NCBI RefSeq assembly: GCF_001949145.1
Contig: NW_019091531.1
Coordinates: forward strand, 25,716 to 87,715
DNA: 62,000 nt
Origin: Acanthaster planci
Lineage: Eukaryota; Echinodermata; Asteroidea; Valvatida; Acanthasteridae
Direction of reading: 5' to 3'
Of the stretch, positions 11,901 to 23,900 are shown one piece after another. The position numbers and the translations under genes were made by a program. How positions within the stretch are numbered: the stretch's first letter is position 1; each line of letters opens with the position of its first letter. Under the pieces are notes generated by a model. It was not told the DNA's origin. It was given only the letters and a program-made list of their open reading frames with translations, and searched no databases.

Positions 11901-14900
11901 ATGACACAGTACATGTAGCTTGCCTGTAAAAGCAGCCTTCTGAATGTTACCACAACATGCTGTGTTTGATAACGGCAACTTGCGCCGACAACCAGGTGTC
12001 TTTCTCACAAGGAAGAGCTGGCTTAGAGATTTTAAATATGGCACTTTGGAGGCTGGGTTAGGAAGGGGACACAGCTAATTTTAAGGACCCATGAACACCA
12101 CCTCTCACCATTTCCTGAATTCGTTCAACTTATGCAAACCCTTTTTTTGCGGGTCATTCTTCCTTCACAGCTGAAGGTACTCGCCTGCTTCCTCCCTCGT
12201 CCTTCCAGAGGAGGGATGTACCTGATCCCTGGCAAGCCTTGGCCCACGCCAGAAACAGGCTTGATGAACTCCAGCAAGAAAATGAAATGCTTCGGTAATT
12301 TTGTTAGTGGGTCTTTCTGCAACTTTGGGGTCAAAAGGTATAACATTTTGGGGGAGGTCCTTGTTATACGAGACCTGTGGAATTTGAAAAGGAAAATATT
12401 AATTTGACTTCCAGCCAAATTTGTTTGGCAGATAATTTGCATCACTTAGTCACTGTCTGAAGTAAAAAAAAAAGGGTTGTAAACTTACAAATTTATATTT
12501 CAGTTGTGACAAGCACACAAAAGTAGTAAAATGACCCCATTGTTTTATTACTTTGAGTTAAAAGACATGTACCAAATTGCAGACTTAACTGTTAATGTAG
12601 AGAAGTAAAGAAGTTCATAACTTGTTTGTATTAACAGACTTGTAATTTTAGACTTGGGTGTATTTTTGAGATTTAACACCCCTGAAAAATTGCATTTCCA
12701 CTGCTGCTTCTTTGGCAGAAATACAAAACCACGGGAGAAGACCGTTTCCAAGGAGCAGCAGACGTGCGATCATGTAAGTTTCAGTAAAGATTCAGGCTGC
12801 CTGAGTGATCACTGAAAGCAACCGTTGTCCTCTACACAAGCCTTTGCTGTTCACTCATGATGACCTAGTGTTGTTTATCGATATAGTGTTTTCTGTTTAC
12901 ATGTACATACATGTACAACCTGTGCTTTCTTTAAGAAGAAGAAGTTTGTACACTCACGCAGGCCAACACATCTTCCAGTTGTGACCCAACCTAATATAAT
13001 GCGTCCAAAGTTCCTGGTGGCCATTTTTTGTGTTGTAGGCTTGTAAAGATTCTTGCAAAATTGAAAGCAGTTTGGAATCGTCAACATAATATTTCACCCA
13101 CATACATGTACATGTACTTGTACATACCTTTAATTTAATGTCCATTTTGCAGCAAGATTCCAAAGTGAGTGATGTATGGAAAGAAAGAGCTTGGATTGCT
13201 TTATGCAAACGAAATGAAGTCACTGACAAAAATTGCCTTTAGGCGCGTTTTGTATGGGATCCAGTCACATTTTTGGTTACTGTGAACAAGAGTGGATTTT
13301 ACAAAGAAACAGTCTTCCTTGTTTGGCGGACCACGTGCACACACAGGTTTGCAAAGTCTGGCATGGATTACCCGCCAGAAATTGTATGAATCCGCAGTGT
13401 ACACTATGAATATAAATAAAATTCCAATAAAATTTCAATGTTGCTCCAGCCTTTCCATCCTGTCACCGTAAAGCAGTGTTTATGCATGGAGCAAGTTACT
13501 GTACTGGCCTTGTACGTAATCTGACCCTGCAAATAGGGACTTTCCTCATAATTACAACATGAGAAATGGTTCACAACTCATAGACCTGCCATTAGTCAGT
13601 TAACCTCAATTTAAGGACACTGTTATTACTCTTTTGGCAATAAACTTGGTCCTCTAACCTTTGGAAAAGCCAATAAAAGTCTGGTTTGGATTCCGTTCAT
13701 CAAATAGGAGACAAAATGGACAACCAGCCATTATAATTAATTTATAAATAAACATGGTACATGTATATTCAGTTGATATTTCTAAGAAATCCTCCTGTTA
13801 CTGGTAACAAGCTCTGTTTTTCTTGTCTCAAAAGTTTTACACCCACCACAAAATTCATACTGAATGTAAAGTATTGCTTTAGGAAGTTGGGAAATGTTGA
13901 AACTGTCCTATCTTAAAAGTCAATATTGCATTTATTCTTTATTGAATTGCAGGGCTATAGTAGGAGTCCATGTGAACTTTTCCTTACGTATTGTATTCTC
14001 AGCCTTGCATGGCAGTATCAAGACCAATTCCAGAGCCCCCTCTACCACCGTCCCCCCTCCCCACCCACCAGTTCTTCCACCTTCAGCACACGGCCGACAT
14101 CCTGAGCAAGCAGGCCACTGAGCTGGCCCAGGTTAGGTCAGAGGTCATGACCTTGAGGTCACAGCGCCAGAAGGAGGTCGGCGAGCTGGAGGAGAGACTG
14201 AGAGAAGTGGAGGTCAAGTACACGACGGAGACTGCGTCACTCATGGCCACAAAGAAATGCCAGGAGGAAGAACTCAGAGCGCAGGTAGACCTACATCAAC
14301 CGGATCAATTAATCAATTGAGCCTGACTCATCTACATGTACATTGTACCCGTAGGATTTGGTTGAACCAGTTCAAGTCTGAGAACCTGTAAACGCAATTT
14401 GACGGTGTACATCAAGTATGTGTATATTAATGGCACTGGGTGGTTAAACTGTCAATTTGCATGTACCTGGTCTCTGATGACAGACGTGTATGACAGACAT
14501 GTACATAGGCATCTCGCACACAGTGTTTGGCAAGTCCGTGAAGGCAGACTGTTTGTTGTACATGGCTTGAGCAGCTGTGCTTGGCTGGTGGTTGTTACAA
14601 ATCTTGTTCCACTGCAGGGGTGAAAATGTTGCAGAAGATGATTTTTTTGTATAAACATTTAACAAAATGACTCTAATCAAGAATCAATATTTGTAGCATT
14701 TTTGGCTTGATGTTTAATATTGGCAAATACATGTACATGTTTGCAGTTTGCCTGGAGAAATTTCAAACAGCAGTGAACAAGCCAAATCACTTGGTCCGTA
14801 GGGTCGTCAGAATGTTAGAAGTCAAGGGCGGATCAAGGAACTAAAATGTTGGGGGGGGTTACATGTCGATACTTATCAACATAAATGTGCTGCAGTATTA

Positions 14901-17900
14901 CCCCAATAAAAGTTGACAGCTGAGTCCTTTTATCATGATACAGTTAAAAGTCATTGGCTTTGCCTTGAATTGTCGGTCATGTGGCCTTTCCGCAGGAATT
15001 GTTTTAACAGGGCACACGAGATCTTTCCTTTACAATCCGCCACAAGCAGAAGTTCCTCCTCATCGGTTGAAAAGAGCCATATTGGTCGGGAGGGTTCATT
15101 TTGTTGGATGCAATGCGACTGTAATGTGTGCACTTCATCGTCGTTCGGCAAAGTTTAGTTCTGACCAAAGGAGCCTTCGTTACTAAGAAAATTGTGCCCT
15201 CTCTTGGTCCAGCTTGAGGCTTACTGACAGTTTTTGGTCTCACTTGTTAATTTCTCCAGATGAGCATACTGAAGACAAAGCACGATTCAGAGGTGACATC
15301 CAAGCAGGACACGATCAAGAGCCTGAATGAGGAGTTAATGAGAACTCAGACACTGTACAAGCAGGAAGTGAGTCAACTGAGGGAGAAGTTACTCACAAGT
15401 CAGGCAGAGAGTGAGAGGATCAGAAATGAACTCGTTAACAGCAACAGGTACCGCACCTTGTCTTTGGCAAGATGCTTTTTGAATTTTGTTGTGTGAGTTT
15501 CGAGTTTTTAGTGAGTCACACTTCAAGTAAGTCAAGCCAAAGTCAAGCCTAAGAGAGTGACTCTGGAAGATACATGTACGTGTTTATCTTGATCTATGAC
15601 ATATTTTGGATCTATTCAGTCTGCTGTAGTTGTAATGCAGCATTACTGTACCATTAATATACATGTACTTGTACATGCTATGCCACATATTCAATGTTGA
15701 TTACCAGCTGAAATAGTGGTGTTTGTCGTCATGGCATCCTGCATTTCTTTCTCCTTTTGATTGTGCAACAGAGAGAAGAACCTGACTATTGAGTCATTGC
15801 AGAGTCAGGTTAGCAAGCTCAAGACGTATATCGGCGACGCTCAGACAACGAGCAGGAGCACGGCTCATTGGCAGGTGGAGAGAGACCAACTACTCAAGAA
15901 GATCAAAGTGAGTATTTCCATTCCACACTCTGCAGATAGCTGGAACAGGCTTCTGCAAAAGCTCACAAGCACAGAGTACACAATATTTATGAATAAACAT
16001 CGGTGTAAGAGCAAAACCTAATTGAAATTAGCATCCTCCTGATGCAAAGTACATCTTAAAATAGTGGTACCTGCTGCTCCACCTGACTCGAACCGGCCAG
16101 CTGACCCTGGCAAGCTCGGTGGTTGAGTGGTTAAGACGTCTGCACTTGTAAGCAGGAGGTAATGGATTCGAGTCCCACCCGAGTAACCGTGTGAATTTTT
16201 CACAAGCTCTCATACAAGCATTGAGTATCCAGTTATTGTGAATATACATCAGTGTAATGGAAAAACCTGTAATTAAAATTAACATCCCAGCTGCAAAGTA
16301 CATGTACGTCTTGAAGGGAAATTTGAAAAGAATAGTTATACAATCTCAGTTTTAATTCTAGACCCAAGATATCTGAAGTACATGTACATGGAACTTTTAG
16401 AAATATCCATGAACATTTTATTTTGTTTTGTGAAAAATAACTTGAAAAGAATGGATGTTTTTTATTAATCTTGTCGGGGCTATGGTTACTCATACAATTC
16501 CATGGCAGGACTTGGAGAAGGATTTGGATAACCAGCACTCTGCTGTACAGTTGCTTAACGTGCGCTTGTCATCAACCAATGAGATCCTAGGGATACAAGA
16601 AGCCGAGCTATCAAGGGTAAGAGAGTTGTGACTCCTTCAATTCCTACTTTCCCAGAAATTCATGTTTCATAAAGTCCTCATTTCAAACCATTTGATGATT
16701 GTGGACACGAAGGTAATAATAATAATATGGAAATATTTATATAACGCAGATACTACACATATACTCAACTGTACTCGACAATACTAATCACTAGCTGAGT
16801 TGTAAATTTAGTATAGCTTAGAGAAGCTTAGAGGTATAGCTTAGAGAAGCTTAGAGGTATAGCTTAAAGAAGCTAAGAGGTATAGCTTAGAGAAGCTTAG
16901 AGGTATAGCTTAGAGAAGCTTAGAGGTATAGCTTAGAGAAGCTTAGAGGTATAGCTTAGAGAGGCTTAGAGGTATAGCTTAGAGAAGCTTAGAGGTATAG
17001 CTTAAGACGCTTAGAGGTATAGCTTGGAGAAGCTTAGAGGTATAGCTCAGAGAAGCTTAGAGGTATAGCTCAGAGAAGCTTAGAGGTATAGCTTGGAAAA
17101 GCTTAGAGGTATAGCTGAGAGAAGCTTATAGGTATAGCTCAGAGAAGCTTAGAGGTATAGCTCAGAGAAGCTTATAGGTATAGCTTAGAGGTATAGCTTG
17201 GAAAAGCTTAGAGGTACAGTGTTTGCAATGTGAAAAGTTAGTTCCACTAGTGAATAGGAGCTTCATTAATAAGGGAATAAATATGTGCGTGTCTGGTCTT
17301 AAACATGCGTTTAAGACTGGCTCAGGAGACCGGACGTGACTTTGCCGCTCGGGTCTTATCAGCATTCATTCTCCTGAGCTGGTCTTAAAGGTTAATGTAA
17401 AGACAGACTAAGCATATATTTAATCCCATTGTAAGTACCAATAGTCAGAGATTCAAAGGAAATCTATATACCATAAATTCCCAAAGAGTTTGTTCAAGAA
17501 TTTTACTTTCATGTCCCCAAACACCCCCGTCTATTCGATGGTATATTCTGTGTGCAAGTAGTCTAGGTGAATCCTCTTATATGGACTTGGTGCGTGCGTA
17601 GCGAGCTGCGTGCACACAGACTCTTGACTAAATGGAATCAATTAAACTATCTTGTATCCAGGTGCTTTATGCAGCGGGCATTATCACAACGCAGGGGCAT
17701 TATCAAATGTTAATACACGATCACGTTGCACGTGGTTGAACAGGAAAAGTATGTGAGGTATTTATGAATATGTTTTGATGAATGTTACATGTGGGAAGTT
17801 TTTGTTCTGGATTTAATGCATTTGCACTCTTCAGTCTCATGTTAAAGTGCTTAATTTGTTTACCAAGGTCAAGGGTGAAAGTGTGGACAGTGGGAAGAAA

Positions 17901-20900
17901 CTGCAGTTGCTACTCACAAGGTAAAGTTTCAATTTGTGGATCTCGTTTTAATAATAAGAATTGATAATCATCCCCAGATAGGTTGATTGACAGGTCTTTC
18001 CATGCAAGGGATGAGAAAGTTTGGCCATTTCTAATGTTTTGAGAATGAATGATTTATTCACTTTATCACTGCATGGAAAATCAAGATGAAAATTGGACAA
18101 CCTCTAGTAATTAATCAAGAAATTAGAGTATCCTGTTGTAGTTTGATTCCATGATGCAAACTTTCCTCCTGGGTTGTCCCAGGATAGGCCGTCTTCAGAA
18201 TTTATCTTTAACCACATGCTGCCGGGTGGTTTGAAAAATGCAGCGCACACATACGGGCGAATTTCAAGATTTTCAGTTTTCAAAAATCGTCAGAAATTCA
18301 GCATATCAATTAATGAACGTTTACACCTACATGAATTACTGTTTGGTGGCCACTTTAGTCTGAGAGACAAAATCTGTTGACGCCCGTGTATTTCAGCCAG
18401 GCCTTCAGCCTTGTAAAAAGAGCCCAGATGGTGCGGTGTTATATAACTTTCTTTTGTTCACGAATCTAGCACAGTGCACTGCTGACCTCTTTTCGATAGG
18501 GGTCAGATTAGTGTGCAGCTGTGCTGTGTGGCGCATCGGTGCAGTGGTGGAGGGCTTTTGTTCCCGGTGGTAATCTGCTGGCACAAAATGCCCAAACTCG
18601 TGGTATACCGTTTCAAAACAAGGTTGGATTATCTCCACTATTGAGAGTGAAAAAAGTTGTTAATGCCCAGCAGCTCAGTCTTTTGTGACAAGACCCAGCT
18701 CTTTTGTCCCGGTTTCGGGCTCCCAGGTTCGTGTTTAAAGCCTATGTGCTCAAAAACGGGTCCCCCGGCAGCAAGTGGTTAAGCATGGATGCCGGGAAAA
18801 GTCCTTTTAAATTTTCATTTGATTGTTATCATTCCTTGATGTCAGGTGGCGGGAGAAAGTGTTTGAGCTCCTCGTCCAGCTGAAATCACAAGAGATTGTT
18901 GGAAGAAACGTCAGGAGAGACCACAAGTGGCAGGTATGGCCAGACCCAGGCAGACAGTAATAGGGCCCAATCAGAAGACCTCCAAGTACCATGTGGCCAC
19001 ATGGTTTCCCCGATATCCACCACCGTTAAGGTAGGCAAGTGTTTCCTAAGCAGCTGTGCGTCCAACGTTGTAAACCAAATAATCAGGTTTATTTCCACTC
19101 AAATTAGCCAGAAGTCCTCGTCAAATGGCATAAGGATCACTACTTGTGCTGTGTACGGTTGCTGTTATGGCGATCCATCACTGGGTGCTGGCTCTGCCTT
19201 TTTCTTATGCCTTGTGCCATTTATCACATGCTTTGTAGGCACAACCTAACTACTATGGACAGCACCTCAGTGTCTGTCCACAACAGTGATGGATAGGTCA
19301 CATGGTTCAGCAATAACACTCTCTCAAGTCAGAGTTTCAATTGACCAGTTTTAAATGCTCTTGCTGACGAACATGCCGAAACTCTCGCAGTGACGGAAGC
19401 AAGCATACTTTAGTAGACCCACCTGACTGCGGGATTGCTTTGCACTCTCAAGGGGTACTCCAGTAATGCTGGATGCTTTTGTGTAAAATGCCTGCTGCGG
19501 TATACTGAACAGTAAGTGGTATGCCTCAACCATGACTGGGCGCCCTCGTGGGTGTGCAGGTAGGTCTGTTGCACCCCACTGAGACTTAAATTCTGGACTG
19601 ACTAGCTGCTGTGGCCAGTAGATTTTTATGGATGTACAAAGCGATGTAATGATAATACGGCTGTCATTTGTTAAAAGCGTATTGACCAAATTTTGACCAT
19701 TTGTTACTGTTTGACTCGGACTGCATAGAGGACTATTTCTCTTGATCTTTGGGGTGGAGAGATTGTGCCACCAAAATGGCATCACTACAGTACACACACC
19801 TCATCAGTCTATCCCAGCAAAGGATGTCTCAGTGTTTCAAAAGTATACAAAAATCAAATATGAAAACTGTGAAAGAAATATTAGAAAACTGTAATTTTTT
19901 TTTTCTCAAGTATGTTACGAAAACTCAGTTATGATAACTGAAAGAGTAACATGCTACCAATAAGTGCTAGTGATAAACATCACCAGCAGCTGTTGTTGCT
20001 TGAACTGGTTGCATGTGAAGCAGAACAGGGAAAGTACCATTGTATCTGCTCTTGAGCTGAATATTGGTCAACGTCACCCCCGGCGTGCTACCGTGCTTCC
20101 GGGCAGAACTGATGCTCATCTTCTGTGTCGTTGTTTCTGAAGGTAGCGGAGTTTGAAGAGAAGATGACTAGTCTGGAGAATAAATGCCACCTGTTGGAAC
20201 ATTCCATTGCGGACAGGGAAGCTCAGCTTCAACTTGAGAGGGGACAGAGTCAGGTGATCCAATTGGGACATGTTGTCGGTTTATACTTGTCACAACTTTA
20301 ACTAACTGTTCAAGTCGGTTCACAATCATATGGGATGAATGTATCTTTGGGGAACTTGCCAGGAATGCAATACCCAGTCATGTGAATGGGGCAGTGTAGA
20401 TGTACAATGTACATCATAGATGAACTATAGACAGAAGGTTGCTAACATCCTTGATTACTATAGGATGTAGAACCATTCTCGGTTTCATATGTGACAAAAA
20501 ATTGGGAAGTCGTATGATTGATAACCTTTCTTGGCTTCTGAAAATGGCCTGTGTATATTTCCATTATGCCATTAATATCAATCTACTGACCCCGTTTAAA
20601 ATTGTTAGTTTTTTTCTTCTTAGCTTTCCCGCTTTGGGCTTGGGGTCAAGTCAAGGTCGGTTACGTGTGTGGCATCAGACAGAAGCAGGTTTTATACCAA
20701 AAGTTATTATTTAAAAACTCAGTAGATTAATATTAATGGTATAATGGAAATATACATGTACATGGGCCATTTTCAGAGGCAAAGGAAGAATGTCAACAGG
20801 CTTTCCCACTTTATTATCAAACATTTGTGACCGAGAATGGCCTGGTATCATTTAGTCAAGTGCTGCCTTTGAGAAGTTGATCTCATTGAGGAGCTTGCAA

Positions 20901-23900
20901 ACTGTTATCTGAATGCAATCGCGTCATTACCCTCACTTTGCAGTAGTTGTCTAGAGCCCTCAGTGGGTGTTACACAGGGCCACATGACTTTCTTCAAAAA
21001 TTTTAACCTAGAAAGTCTCAGTGGGAGTATAGGTAATGTTCTAAAGTTTACCCTTTGAATGTCAGTTCTCCCTATAATGTGTCCTTTTGCCTGGGCTCTC
21101 AAGGCCAGATTGAATTACATTTCTATGCTCTCTGTGGTCCTAGTTTTGACTAACAAATGAAGTGAGTTACTTGTTTGTCTGCTTGTATAGAGTCTCCAAG
21201 ATGAGTTGGCATCAGTGCAACAGGTTGCTGAGCTCCTAGATGCTAAGCTGAAAGACTATGAGGAGACTGTGCCCCAACTCACGTCTCTGCTGCAAAGGTA
21301 GTGCTTAAGACTGTTTTGTGTTTTCAATGTGTCATGTCAATTCTGTTGGTCGCCCATTTGGTAATACACAATTTGGTGTACGTCAAGATTTGACAATATT
21401 CATGAACATAGAACCATGTTGGACAAATGTACTTTATTCTCTGGTGTAGTGTCCATCTACACGTAGTCTTGATGTACAGTTCAGTCTTTCATGCAATCCA
21501 GCAGAAGATGAAATGACTCATTATTTCATCAGCACTGCCTTAGTGTTGCTTGCCGGCTTCCATGTTTATTTCTCTTGTGTCATATGTTTAGGAAGCAAGG
21601 TGTTCCACGGTGCAAATAGTAAACTAATGTGTACAGTGCAATTCATGCACATAGGCAACTGGGATTTTACATATTGGTTGGTAGGTTTGCTGTGAGGCAA
21701 ATTTGATAGCCCAAAATGCCCACACATTTTAATGTGTGACTTATCTAAATGCCACAATTTTAGGCCTTGATGGGCCTTGACTGCAAAAATCCCAAAGCCC
21801 TAATCCTCATGGCTAAGGCCAAGGTTTTGCCAACAAACTTTACGGTTAAGGTTCAAAAATCCAGCCTTTAGGTAAAGAATGAGCATCAAGGTGCTTCATC
21901 GCAGACGGAATCTAGACTTGAGGGGTAGGGTTCCAAGACTCTCCCAGCACTAGGCCAGCCCAGAGTGCCATTTAGAAATACATGTATAATTGACGTACAG
22001 CTGGAAAGTGTTGTTTGACTATTTTGTCAGCTTTCGGCAGAGGCACGCTGGAACCGAAGAGAAGCTTTGCAGCCTGACTGCCAGGTTGGGGTCTTTTGAT
22101 CAGAGAATCAGCTTCGCCGTCGGCCGCATCGAAATCCTCAAAGGTATGTGGCATCCTCATCCTACAGTCCTCTACTGAGTACACTTGAGGGCGTATACAA
22201 ACCCTTTTCATGCCAACAGGATTCAACAGGTGTACGAATATGTAAGATTTGAGTCGACAATAGAAGCAGTACTTTGGGCCGGTTCAGTATTCCAACAGTG
22301 CTGTGTAGAATAAAATGCACTCTACATGTTAGGTCAACTGAAAACATAAATATGGAAGGATGAGAGTGGCCCAATCAGCACAGCTGTACATCAACTCTCT
22401 AACGCTTGAGCTGGTGCAAACCCTGGTGCAGTGTTCTCAAACAACCTGACATGTTGAAATATACTTGTCTTCCGTGCTGAGAGAGTGGGTACTAGGTCCA
22501 CTGTTCCGATGCTGTAAATTTTATGAGGTCCTGGCTCTGCAGTTCACTTGTGTTTGACACGGTTCCCTGATTTTTGACACCTGATTTTCAAGAATATGGA
22601 TATTCAAAAAAGCTGTCAAATACAAGGATGTGTACAACATCGGTGATTTCAGTGTGAAGTGTTGTGAATCCGTCAGGACTGGTTGCCAGGAAGGAAGCAC
22701 TATGGAGACTCGGGGAGAAAGAGACTCCAAGCACTAATCAGGAGCCGACTCCAGATGAGAAGGAGCAGGTCGTTGAAAGGTTAGACAAGGAAATGACTTG
22801 AAACCTCGCCTGCCAGATTGTAACAAATTATTCACCTGATCCTGGGAATAGTTTGTGGATGCTATTATCATAGAGGGTTTTGATTTTGACAGAGAATATG
22901 TCGTGACATCTGCAACCAACCAGTAGGTTGTTGATGTTTTCTGTCACTTAACATTCATAGGTACCATTACCTTGTGAATGTCATTTGGGAAAAGCAGTTT
23001 GTAAAGGCCATCATTTGCCATTAACTTACACGTTGATAGTCCCCGTATATTTGTCAGAGAAGTGACCTCCAACAGTTAAGGTCATGTGGATTGTGTATTT
23101 CACAAATCCCTTTTCTGTGAAGGTTACATGGCTGAGCCAATTGCCTTTTGTTATTGAACTCTCCAGATCGTCCTTGGATCAGCTGAGGACGGAGTTGGAG
23201 CGGGTGACGCATGAGCGCGATGCCCTGGCAGCCAGGATCAAGCAGGACTCTGAAGCCATGCAGGAGCAATACAACAAAGTCACAGCAAAATGTAAGACAA
23301 CTTGCAGGGTGCCAGTTCCGTCAGTCCCAACATCACATAGCCAGATCTGTGTTGGCGTGACTCTGTTTCAATGGAGCACTCAGCAGGCAGCTTGATGTAT
23401 TTTTTGGGGTCAGATTGCTGTCTTGCTTGTCTTTGTTAGTTTCGGAGTAGGGTGAGAAGAAACAGTGCAATTTGGTTGAAGTTGAGAGGAGACAGGGGTT
23501 TTTGTCCTCGACTGAGAAAGCCAAATAATAGTCACTGTAGACAATAGGACTGTTTGATTACTCCGTCCTGTGGCATGATGGCTTACACCAATATGTATTG
23601 CTTTCATGTCGTTACCCCCAGTTGAATCCAGACACGAGAGGGATGCTGCAAGACTGCAGGATTTGGAATTGAAGCTTCAGCACCAGTTAAAGGTCAGTTG
23701 TAACTGTGTTAGTCTTATCTCAAGACAGTTTTGCAATGCATCAGGCTTTCATCATGTGAAACCCCTATGACCAAAAGCTGCCTGAAAACTACAAAATGGA
23801 GTAAAAACAATACCCGTGGTATTATATAATGATACATAATGGTACATATAAATTTCATTCCAAAAGGGTAGATTTCTTTTTGAGGAAACAAATTTTTTTA

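Noticed and set aside
16108-16185. Functional tRNA gene (anticodon TGT)
   Set aside because: The acceptor stem pairs poorly and related tail segments flank it, so a SINE is the better reading.
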